A DNA stretch of 64,000 nt from assembly GCF_000192865.1 (NCBI RefSeq), contig NC_015276.1, forward strand, positions 4,024,501 through 4,088,500, in the 5' to 3' direction. This DNA is from Marinomonas mediterranea MMB-1 (GTDB lineage Bacteria > Pseudomonadota > Gammaproteobacteria > Pseudomonadales > Marinomonadaceae). Shown here piece after piece: positions 38,743-45,132 of the stretch. Position 1 is the first letter of the stretch. Each line of letters opens with the position of its first letter. The notes beneath the pieces were generated by a model, which had not been told where the DNA came from, did no database searches, and worked only from the letters and a program-made list of their open reading frames with translations. The translations under genes and the position numbers were made by a program.

Positions 38743-39201
38743 CTAACGAGGCACCATCTCAATATCATATCCTGCGATATTCACTTCGAGTTTTGCGGTC
38801 TTGCTAAGCAAGCCAGATTGAATTTTGTCATATACTTTCCAGACACCCTCTCTTGAACGAAAGAACGCCATCACCCCAACGTGTTTAGCCGCTTCAAGCC
38901 GTTCGAAAACCAGCTCGCCGTGGTAGTCGGGAGAAATCGTATATTCTTCTACTGAAAGAACGGAGTCTTGCAACGCCGACTCAGATGATTTCCAAAGTTC
39001 ATCGTAACTCGCTTCTTCAAACAGTCGGGCATCACTGAGTTGGTAGACACGTACAATGACGGAGTAAACATTACCAAAGGCATCAGGATTTAAACGACTA
39101 GAAGCATTTACATCTAAGGACAAACGGGTAGTAGAGCAGCCAAATAAAGTAAAAACCAATAAAATAGCGACAGCAGATTTGCAGATTTGAATGGGGAGCA
39201 T
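38743..39201 (-). CDS. tssJ: T6SS outer-membrane lipoprotein TssJ
   Basis: 152 residues. A short basic N-terminus, a hydrophobic stretch (about 8-20) and the lipobox 'LFGC' with Cys22 mark a lipoprotein. 'DAFGNVYSVIVRVYQLSDARLFEEASYDELWKS' is the conserved TssJ beta-sandwich region that binds periplasmic TssM. It is first in the T6SS transcript, so the cluster promoter should lie in 39202-39330. Confidence 0.93.
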   Translation of the reverse strand: MLPIQICKSAVAILLVFTLFGCSTTRLSLDVNASSRLNPDAFGNVYSVIVRVYQLSDARLFEEASYDELWKSSESALQDSVLSVEEYTISPDYHGELVFERLEAAKHVGVMAFFRSREGVWKVYDKIQSGLLSKTAKLEVNIAGYDIEMVPR

Positions 39202-39334
39202 CCTAGCCTTCCTGAACCAACATCGTGTTAGTGAATAAGTATCAACGCGGCGATATTTTGCGCATTTTTCCGGTCAGGTCAAGCTTTTTGTTTAAAAAAT
39301 GTAAAAATTGCTGACGGAATTACGCTATAAATCA

Positions 39335-39579
39335 CTTTTTACAACGAACATAAAAGCAGCAACGACAAATGCTAAAAGATCAAAGCGGTGATAGTGAAAG
39401 ACATGCTAAACATGCACCGAGTACTAGCGCCGCTGGCCAGCATCATGCCCATGAACGCAGGCGGGTTCGGGGATATGCAAAACATAAGAGAATCTACTAC
39501 GACACAGAAGCCCTCTGTCGCACAGAAAGTTTGGCTGGCACTAAACGAAAAAATACCCGCACGAGGGCGGGTATTTTTT
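39335..39579 (+). ncRNA. Candidate small transcript ending at a strong terminator
   Basis: A TATAAA box (39326-39331) and a classical Rho-independent terminator (39548-39579) bracket about 245 bases with no recognisable protein. The terminator faces rightward as well as leftward, and no other rightward gene needs it. The -35 region is poor, so this is a tentative small RNA or small-protein gene beside the T6SS cluster. Confidence 0.3.
39548..39579. terminator. Bidirectional intrinsic terminator
   Basis: Arms 39548-39560 and 39567-39579 are perfect 13-base complements with A-run and T-run built into the stem ends and a 6-base loop (39561-39566). It works on paper in both directions: it ends minus-strand transcription from hicAB and any rightward transcript from the T6SS upstream region. 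Confidence 0.85.
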
Positions 39580-39602
39580 AAAGAGCCTAGGTGATTAATA
39601 CT

Positions 39603-40007
39603 CTAAGCCAACTTCAACTCTTTTCTGGATACTTGAGCTAGAAAGGCAGAACGATTTTTGTACTGAGGATTAGACGCGACCGCTTTATCAATTTTCGAAA
39701 TCAATAAATGCGGAAGAGTGACATTAATTTTCTCACTCTTACCCAATAGAGGCGTGATATCTACACTAGCCACCGCCCAAATACCATCAGCAAAATCAGG
39801 GTTATCCTTATAAACTGCAATTTCGCTTGCGACGGGAACATCTTCGCCGTCTTCAAGCATTCCTTCCAAATGAAAAAAAATCGCTTCTTCCGCCATATCA
39901 ATTGCTTCATTAAGCGTGGTACCAGCAGAAAAACAACCAGGAACATCAGGTACAGTTACGCTGTAACTGTCACCATCGTCAGTGTGCAGTACGATCGGAT
40001 ATTTCAT
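39603..40007 (-). CDS. hicB: HicB-family antitoxin
   Basis: 134 residues. The N-terminal partial RNase H-like fold ('YPIVLHTDDGDSYSVTVPDVPGCFSAG' then 'LNEAIDMAEEAIFFHLEGMLEDG') is typical HicB. The C-terminal 'INVTLPHLLISKIDKAVASNPQYKNRSAFLA' is a ribbon-helix-helix DNA-binding domain, so it can autoregulate. The frame is intact. The upstream toxin gene hicA is frameshifted, leaving the antitoxin without a full partner. Confidence 0.92.
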   Translation of the reverse strand: MKYPIVLHTDDGDSYSVTVPDVPGCFSAGTTLNEAIDMAEEAIFFHLEGMLEDGEDVPVASEIAVYKDNPDFADGIWAVASVDITPLLGKSEKINVTLPHLLISKIDKAVASNPQYKNRSAFLAQVSRKELKLA

Positions 40008-40097
40008 TATGCCACTCCTAATCAGCTACTAGTGCCTATTTCTAAGATGCGTAATAGCTGCTTGGTTTAACAGTTTTTGTATGATTAAAAAACAAAC

Positions 40098-40285
40098 TCA
40101 ATCGAGTTGAGCTTGTTTCATGATGCTTTTTAAGGTTCCAATAGATATATCCGATTTCGGATGTGGCACCGTTACGCGTCGCGTCCCTTTTTAGCAGGGT
40201 GCTTAAATTGAACATGACTACCCTTAGTCGCAACTTCATACCATCCATCCCTTTCTAATTCCTTGATCACCTCACGGCTTCTCAT
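40098..40285 (-). pseudogene. hicA: hicA toxin gene disrupted by a 5-bp tandem duplication
   Basis: From ATG 40285 the frame gives 'MRSREVIKELERDGWYEVAT' and 'KGSHVQFKHPAKKGR', the HicA mRNA-interferase start with its catalytic His in GSHVQFKHP, then breaks. After skipping five bases it continues 'TVPHPKSDISIGTLKSIMKQ' and ends QLD-stop at 40098. The extra bases are a second copy of GCGTC (40176-40180 and 40181-40185 on the plus strand). Without one copy the gene is 61 codons, the normal HicA length. As it stands it stops after 34 residues and lacks the C-terminal part. Confidence 0.9.
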
Positions 40286-40637
40286 ATTTAGCTCCCGTAT
40301 GAACACTTGATCTTAGAAAGAAGCAGTCCATGCCATTACAAAAATACAACCCTAATAACCCCATCTATCGAATTAAAATATTCTATCATCCACTGCAATC
40401 TTCAAACCAGAAACTATAACCCCAATAACTCCAGATCTTATAATTAACATAAACACCAACTTTTCCTTTAAAGGCAGCTTTCTTTAACACCACTGTCGAT
40501 CGAGAAAAAGGTCTTTAGAAAACAAGCGTTCTCTATGATAGAGGCTCATCTTACGATTGCTTTGTAAGTTCTGCTTGAATCATATCCGCTATGTAAGGTG
40601 TCTCATTTCTAAGCTGCTCTTCAATTGTTGTTAGACG
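40286..40637. other. 352-base gap between hicA and the Ogr-like gene
   Basis: AT-rich DNA holding the presumed hicAB promoter (minus strand) near 40290-40340 and the left boundary of the phage-derived island. A 34-codon minus-strand frame (40551-40655) runs into it but has no known relatives that I recognise. No repeat of the tRNA-Phe 3' end is visible here. Confidence 0.5.
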
Positions 40638-40952
40638 ATGTCCGAGAAAATTCATAATTGGTCAAGACATCGTTTCTCCATCTTTGACGGAGAAGTCTAC
40701 ATTTTTCGAATAAACTGCCCACACTGCAACAGTAAATGCGTGATCGCTCACAGCAATGATGTCTCTGGAGGCATCGACGGCTTATTTGTGAAGGATCTTT
40801 ATTGTCACTGTCATAATCCCGATTGTTGTGCGTCGTTTGTCGTGCGTGCAGCGCACACGCATTACCTACAACCGCCACGTAATTCCGTCTTAGACATGGC
40901 AAAAGCCTTGGTAAAGAAACATGAAGAACAGCTTGAGTTAGGAGGGATATAA
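40638..40952 (+). CDS. P2 Ogr/Delta-like zinc-finger phage transcription activator
   Basis: 104 residues. 'INCPHCNSKCVIAHSND' then 'KDLYCHCHNPDCCASFVVRAAHTHYLQPP' matches the Ogr/Delta pattern CPxC ... YCxCxNxxCxxxFV. The family activates late promoters of P2-like phages and P4-like satellites. It has a longer C-terminus than P2 Ogr and about 20 residues before the finger. The next gene begins 2 bases after its stop. It marks this region as derived from a P2-type phage or satellite. Confidence 0.8.
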   Translation: MSEKIHNWSRHRFSIFDGEVYIFRINCPHCNSKCVIAHSNDVSGGIDGLFVKDLYCHCHNPDCCASFVVRAAHTHYLQPPRNSVLDMAKALVKKHEEQLELGGI

Positions 40953-40954
40953 GC

Positions 40955-41669
40955 GTGTTTAACTTCGACAAGAACCTGTTTGAGGTATTCGGTGCGGGAA
41001 ATGCTACAGAGCGCGACAACAACAAAAGCCTCGCAGACGGGCGGCTATGCAACCCAGTTGCAGATAAAACTCAATAAGTACCTGCCTATTGAGCCCGTGG
41101 ACGATTCCCCTGCCACCACCATCCTCCCTGACGAAGCCAAGGTACAACGATGCATGACCGCGCTGGACAACTACGGCGAAGGAGCAAACGTGCTGAATGC
41201 CCATGTACAAAGCCGCCTAGCCAGCTTTATGGAGGACATGCAAATCGCCAGCACAGCAAAGATGATTGATTCGTACATAAGTGGAACGCCTGCGAGTTGT
41301 GTGAACATCAATACAATCGCGGGGTCATTAGCCGGTGCAACCGATACCCTGTTGGATTCAACCAACGATCTATTAACCGAGCTAGACCAGGGCATAACGA
41401 ACTACGATGCCAGTACCTTACCCTTGAATAAGTTTGAAGCGCTGTTGGATCGCGTATCCAATACATTAGAAGCCAATGCCGCGACCATTCTCGGCACCAT
41501 CTCAAACGAAACCCAAGAACTTGCCAAAATGTACGAAACCCATAAAAAGATGGCGATGGTCATGGCGGTTCCTGCCTTGATTAAGGATGACTGTATTAGA
41601 CCGTTGTTAGTGAGAGTGGCGGGGGCTGAGCTCATTCCATTATTAACAGACGAAATGAAATTTTTTTGA
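40955..41669 (+). pseudogene. Phage-like protein gene with a 1-base frameshift
   Basis: A GTG at 40955 with GGAGG eight bases upstream opens 'FNFDKNLFEVFGAGNA' and then runs out of frame. Skipping one base near 41006 continues 'QSATTTKASQTGGYATQLQI' and a long open frame to 41669. The total length is 3n+1 and the joined protein would be 237 residues, helical, Ala/Thr/Leu-rich and with no known motif. As it is, a TTG at 40980 could start a 229-residue product but lacks a ribosome binding site. It follows the Ogr-like gene directly. Function not recognised. Confidence 0.65.
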
Positions 41670-41764
41670 TATTTTATTTTTCAAACAAGTCTATCAAAAA
41701 GTAGAAAAATATAAAGAAAAACATAGACTTATATAAAAAGACAAAAAAACAATATTTTTATTGC

Positions 41765-41779
41765 GTATATTTAATATAC
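41765..41779. promoter_or_regulatory. Operator-like palindrome before the three-gene cassette
   Basis: GTATATT (41765-41771) and AATATAC (41773-41779) form a perfect 7-bp dyad around one base, 90 bases before the first cassette ATG in AT-rich DNA that also offers -10-like boxes. It is a plausible operator or promoter core for the cassette. Confidence 0.4.
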
Positions 41780-41869
41780 CTACTAATCTTTATTTCAAAG
41801 GACGCAAAGGATATTGCATGTAGTACTTGAGTTAACCGAAGACACTTATATTATTTCTTGGGGGATAAC

Positions 41870-42733
41870 ATGAACTCACGTAAAAACACTAACACTGCAA
41901 CCAAATTCATTTTTGATAATTTTAATGCTATGGATAGTATCAAAGATATAGAACATTTCATTAATGAAGTAGTTCATAATACTTTGATCCACAAGCGACT
42001 ACATTCTAAATACCCTTTAAGCATTTTGAGCGAAGACGATCTAGATAGTAGGTTATTTCCCAAAAGCATAATGAGAATTGCACGTAAGCACCAACAAATA
42101 ATCACGCACTCATTCCAAGACACAAAATGTACTTATAAACACCATTCGACGCACCAAATCTTTCTATCCATTATCGAGAAAATTTTTTTTACGGACGCTA
42201 TAATTAGAAAAGCCCCTATCAGAGTTGCAGAAAAAGAATCCAAAAAAAAGATAGAATTAATTAGACATCTATTAGCTAAATCGATTTCTAAAGAACTAAT
42301 TACCATGGATTTCATTGGCGAAGACCAATTACTATATTCTTCTGCATTACTCTCGATACTTTCGAAATGCCCGAGCTATCTCGATACGCGAAATGAGTTA
42401 AAATTGAGTGCAGACGTTGCCATAAAAACAAAGAAAGGTCACACGTCTAATATACTAAAGAGAGAGAACACCATCCACCTTATTGACGATATACGCATCT
42501 CAAATGTCAATGCGTTGCAGTTAATGGGAGCAACACAACAAAAGAACATGGAGAGGGATATCCTCGATATCCTACAGTCGAACAAGACTATCATGGCTAG
42601 CGACCCTAGAGCTGTTCATGTGGAACTCGAAATGCCAGACAAAAATTTATCGTGTTTCATGGTTTCGTATCACGATACGAGCATGACACCCTTGGATTAC
42701 TACCCATTCAAGGTAGTTATAAAAGACCGTTGA
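41870..42733 (+). CDS. Unrecognised soluble protein, cassette gene 1
   Basis: 287 residues from the ATG at 41870, which has GGGGG about 6 bases upstream (an extra four codons back to a TTG at 41858 are unlikely). It is Lys/Ile/Ser-rich and mostly helical, with no TM segment. A basic region lies near 110-130 ('RVAEKESKKKIELIRHLL'). I recognise no catalytic motif. It is first of three same-direction genes with short gaps, in DNA more AT-rich than the flanks, behind an Ogr-like gene. Function unknown. Confidence 0.75.
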   Translation: MNSRKNTNTATKFIFDNFNAMDSIKDIEHFINEVVHNTLIHKRLHSKYPLSILSEDDLDSRLFPKSIMRIARKHQQIITHSFQDTKCTYKHHSTHQIFLSIIEKIFFTDAIIRKAPIRVAEKESKKKIELIRHLLAKSISKELITMDFIGEDQLLYSSALLSILSKCPSYLDTRNELKLSADVAIKTKKGHTSNILKRENTIHLIDDIRISNVNALQLMGATQQKNMERDILDILQSNKTIMASDPRAVHVELEMPDKNLSCFMVSYHDTSMTPLDYYPFKVVIKDR

Positions 42734-42771
42734 AAAGCTCTTTAAAAATTTACATAGTAAGGGGATTTGAA

Positions 42772-43395
42772 ATGTTAGACACGCATTGTTCAGAGAATAA
42801 ACCTGTTTACCTGAGTCGCAGACGTTCCTTCTCAGATAGCAGCACTACATCTGGATTAAAGGAGACGTTTGAACACATTCAAAGAAGTAATAATGTAATT
42901 CCAATCAAAGGCGATATATCAATAAGGTATTATCATTGTGAAGCGCTAGAAATTTGCCAAACGTATCTAAGGCGAAACTCTACATTTTCTTCGGTAAAGG
43001 ACTCCGATCTATTTAAAACATCGATCCACAAAATCTTTGAATTAGCAGAATTCAAAAAAGCAATTCTAGATCAAAAAATAAATAAACGAAAAAAGCACAC
43101 CTTGTATAATATAGAACTATTTGAAATGAACAGTAAAAACAAAACAAACAGGTTCGTAAACTGTTCACGTTTGCGGAGAGGAGATATCAAAGAGCTTTTC
43201 CCGTCCACAAACAAACCAACCACATACAAACTAAATAAGTATGAAAAAATTAAATTCGATTTGTTAAGTGATTTTTTTGATTACTCAGATGCTCATGAAG
43301 CGTCTATAAACTTGATCGTCATTTTCACGTCATTATTAAGAGAAGAAGATAGAAATTTATTCGCCTACAATTACAAGAGCATTCTTCAAACATAG
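42772..43395 (+). CDS. Unrecognised soluble protein, cassette gene 2
   Basis: 207 residues. The ATG at 42772 with AAGGGG upstream is preferred over an extension that overlaps gene 1 by 80 bases. The sequence has a Ser-rich basic start ('LSRRRSFSDSSTTSG'), a middle rich in Lys/Asn and 'SINLIVIFTSLLREEDRNLF' near the end. There is no signal peptide or known motif. It lies 38 bases after gene 1 and 9 bases before gene 3, so co-expression is expected. Function unknown. Confidence 0.72.
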   Translation: MLDTHCSENKPVYLSRRRSFSDSSTTSGLKETFEHIQRSNNVIPIKGDISIRYYHCEALEICQTYLRRNSTFSSVKDSDLFKTSIHKIFELAEFKKAILDQKINKRKKHTLYNIELFEMNSKNKTNRFVNCSRLRRGDIKELFPSTNKPTTYKLNKYEKIKFDLLSDFFDYSDAHEASINLIVIFTSLLREEDRNLFAYNYKSILQT

Positions 43396-43404
43396 GATAT
43401 CAAA

Positions 43405-43809
43405 ATGGAAACCATCGCAGATCTATCATTATATATTGACTCAAACATAAAGTTTAGTCTCTTTTTTAAGTTCATGCTTATATTGAGCTTTTTCGAGGTA
43501 GCATTTATCCTTGGCTGCAATATTATAATTTGGTCTGCATATCTAATTAAAGTGGTGTTTTCGATCTTATTTAGGAAGGAGATCTACAATCAAACTCCTC
43601 CTTCAATAAGTCTAGCACCGCTTGCTTACAAGTTTCTTTCCAAAGTTGCGTCAGGCTCTATGGACATACTAAGAAGGTATGAACTACATAAAAACCAAGA
43701 GAAAACAGAAGAACCATTAAGAGAGCACCTAAAAGACATAAAAAAGAGCAACTTGGAAGCAGAAATGCTATCGGAGGAAAAGACCAATAAGAGCTCTGAT
43801 ATTAGTTAA
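43405..43809 (+). CDS. Unrecognised membrane protein, cassette gene 3
   Basis: 134 residues. Two adjacent hydrophobic helices (about 17-39 and 40-56, 'FMLILSFFEVAFILG' and 'IIIWSAYLIKVVFSILF') are followed by a hydrophilic, charged C-terminal tail (about 80-134) likely cytoplasmic. It is last of the cassette and ends just before a strong terminator. The layout of two soluble proteins plus a small membrane protein is seen in several anti-phage systems, but no specific family is recognised. Confidence 0.72.
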   Translation: METIADLSLYIDSNIKFSLFFKFMLILSFFEVAFILGCNIIIWSAYLIKVVFSILFRKEIYNQTPPSISLAPLAYKFLSKVASGSMDILRRYELHKNQEKTEEPLREHLKDIKKSNLEAEMLSEEKTNKSSDIS

Positions 43810-43829
43810 ATGACGCTCGCTTGTATAAG

Positions 43830-43866
43830 AGCCGCTAGGTATGGACAATACCTAGCGGCTTTTTTT
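43830..43866. terminator. Intrinsic terminator after the three-gene cassette
   Basis: Perfect 13-bp stem (43830-43842 and 43848-43860), 5-base loop, then six T (43861-43866). It ends the rightward cassette. The convergent minus-strand small gene stops at 43868, right beside it. Confidence 0.9.
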
Positions 43867-43867
43867 A

Positions 43868-44017
43868 TCAACTCACCAACTTCTTAATACAATGCGGACA
43901 CAACACGTCGCCTTCCGCGTCGTAAAAGTAGCCTTCTGTGTGGCACTCTTCGCAGACAATGACGATGCGCATTTGTCGAAAGACCGCGTCTTTATCAATG
44001 GGTTTCGTCTTGAACAT
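43868..44017 (-). CDS. Small Cys-rich zinc-binding-type protein
   Basis: 49 residues, starting at ATG 44017 with a near-perfect AGGAGG five bases upstream. It has two Cys pairs, 'VCEECHTEGYFY' and 'VLCPHCIKKL', which should bind one zinc ion. It overlaps the end of the upstream 75-residue gene by 23 bases, so the two are translated together. Small double-CxxC proteins are common among phage accessory genes. Function unknown. Confidence 0.75.
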   Translation of the reverse strand: MFKTKPIDKDAVFRQMRIVIVCEECHTEGYFYDAEGDVLCPHCIKKLVS

Positions 44018-44222
44018 GGGGTGCCTCCTGTAGCTCTTCCTTATGTTGTTGAACGCATGCTGGGCAAGTTGGCCCCAGCGTTTCGCCGTTGTGCTCTACC
44101 AATCGCCAGTCACGACGGAGTAGTTCGCACACCATCCACTCAGTGCTGTAATACTCTAGGTTGATCTGTACCGCACGGCAGCGGCTGTCCAATGCAGAGC
44201 GGCGCAGTTCGCCTCGTAACAC
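43995..44222 (-). CDS. Small phage-type protein with CxxC
   Basis: 75 residues from a GTG at 44222. 'LRRSALDSRCRAVQINLEYYSTEWMVCELLRRDWRLVEHNG' is followed by 'GPTCPACVQQH', one possible zinc pair. There is no clear ribosome binding site for the GTG, so the start is uncertain. It overlaps the next small gene by 23 bases. A TTGACA box at 44343-44348 (minus strand) with TACAAG 17 bases on could be its promoter. Function unknown. Confidence 0.6.
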   Translation of the reverse strand: MLRGELRRSALDSRCRAVQINLEYYSTEWMVCELLRRDWRLVEHNGETLGPTCPACVQQHKEELQEAPHVQDETH

Positions 44223-44319
44223 GGGCTTGTATTTTTAGCTTACTGCTACCTCCACCGTTCGAAAAATGGGCGTTAGTACCAAGACAGGCTTCGAAACCTT
44301 ATCCAGATTTTGCTGGCTG

Positions 44320-44370
44320 CTTGTAGGGTCTTTTTAGATTACTGTCAAGGGCTGGTGAGCTTATGATAAT
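44320..44370. promoter_or_regulatory. Divergent promoter-like element (copy A)
   Basis: Rightward: CTGTCA (44342-44347), 17 bases, GATAAT (44365-44370), facing the zinc-ribbon gene at 44409. Leftward: TTGACA (44343-44348, minus strand), 17 bases, TACAAG (44320-44325), facing the small Cys genes. The core TGTCAAGGGCTG recurs at 47204-47215. Confidence 0.5.
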
Positions 44371-44408
44371 TTTAACCAAACTAGGATTCATAATATTAAG
44401 GAAACAAA

Positions 44409-45008
44409 ATAGCTCTAAAACCATGTAAGGAATGTAAAAAGAAAGTATCTTCAAAAGCGAAAACATGCCCTCATTGCGGTATCGAAAAACCGGGAAAAAG
44501 CATGCGCGAAGCCGCTGGAGGTTGCTTAGTCTTTATCGTATTAGCTGCGATCGTTCTATTGTTCATGAAGTCATGCGGCGGAGACTCTCAAGAAGAGTTA
44601 GTTGAAAGCTTAGCGCCCAATGCTCAAGATTACGTTGTATTAGCTTCTGAAGAATACGCCACGCCGTCTGACAAAAAAGGACTGAAATTCACAATCTATT
44701 CCGAAGACTCTTATACCTTCGAAAAACGAGGCCAAACACTCATAAAGGCCGCTTACGATTTATTGGAAGATAAAGACCTATACGAAGTTGTCATTAGGCT
44801 TTCCGCGTTACCCTCTATTAAACCCAAATATATTCATGCCGGATTGATAAATTATCACCCTCATAAAGAAGACACTTGGGGCAATAAGAAAGAATACATT
44901 TGGAATGTAACCGCCAGCCCGAACAAGATCATAGATGGTCAGTTAGAAGAAGATGGTAAGCTTTATCCGCTCAAATACATGGCCGTAAAATCGTACCTAA
45001 AGAAATAA
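44409..45008 (+). CDS. Zinc-ribbon single-TM protein lacking a standard start codon
   Basis: The frame from ATA at 44409 gives 199 residues: a zinc ribbon ('ALKPCKECKKKVSSKAKTCP' then HCG; CxxC and CxxC), a TM helix (about 40-58, 'CLVFIVLAAIVLLFM') and a hydrophilic domain. The first normal ATG is at 44502 and would drop the ribbon. A TAA lies four codons before the ATA, and AAGGA stands at proper distance from it, so the ancestral ATG probably mutated to ATA. Expression may be low, from AUA, or only of the short form (168 residues). The external domain is not recognised. Confidence 0.65.
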   Translation: MALKPCKECKKKVSSKAKTCPHCGIEKPGKSMREAAGGCLVFIVLAAIVLLFMKSCGGDSQEELVESLAPNAQDYVVLASEEYATPSDKKGLKFTIYSEDSYTFEKRGQTLIKAAYDLLEDKDLYEVVIRLSALPSIKPKYIHAGLINYHPHKEDTWGNKKEYIWNVTASPNKIIDGQLEEDGKLYPLKYMAVKSYLKK

Positions 45009-45030
45009 AGCTAGGCATAAGGCAAACACA

Positions 45031-45061
45031 CAAAAAAGCGCGTGGCGCAACGATGCGTCAC
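45031..45061 (-). terminator. Intrinsic terminator after the two-TM gene
   Basis: On the minus strand GTGACGCA/TGCGCCAC (45054-45061 with 45042-45049, one G-U pair) forms a stem with a 4-base loop. A short GC extension and a run of six U (45032-45037) follow. It ends the pentapeptide/two-TM transcript. Confidence 0.75.
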
Positions 45062-45132
45062 TTGTATTTCAACGGAGTCTAATTCAGATTTCGCAGGATG
45101 CTCACACTTTTAGCTGCGGGGTAATAGACAAT

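Larger units (their letters stand above)
39202..39602. other. 401-base intergenic region upstream of the T6SS operon
   Basis: It holds the expected T6SS promoter (minus strand, not resolved), an AT-rich block with a TATAAA box at 39326-39331 pointing right, and a strong terminator at 39548-39579. The DNA between (about 39335-39580) has open frames of about 70 codons that run into the terminator stem, so a small RNA or short peptide is possible. No known gene is recognised. Confidence 0.4.

Noticed and set aside
39388..39594. 68-codon open frame upstream of the T6SS operon
   Set aside because: Its last third is the terminator stem (39548-39579), there is no good ribosome binding site, and a second frame of equal length overlaps it. 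A small RNA is more likely.
40551..40655. 34-codon minus-strand frame ending ...MIQAELTKQS at the left island border
   Set aside because: It has protein-like composition, but it is short, overlaps the start of the Ogr-like gene and matches nothing known to me. It may be a gene remnant.
40621..41052. 143-codon minus-strand frame opposite the Ogr-like gene
   Set aside because: It is the antisense shadow of a gene with clear zinc-finger motifs; the peptide is Arg/Ser/Leu-rich without pattern.
42652..42771. N-terminal extension of cassette gene 2
   Set aside because: It overlaps gene 1 by 82 bases, and the ATG at 42772 has a much better ribosome binding site.
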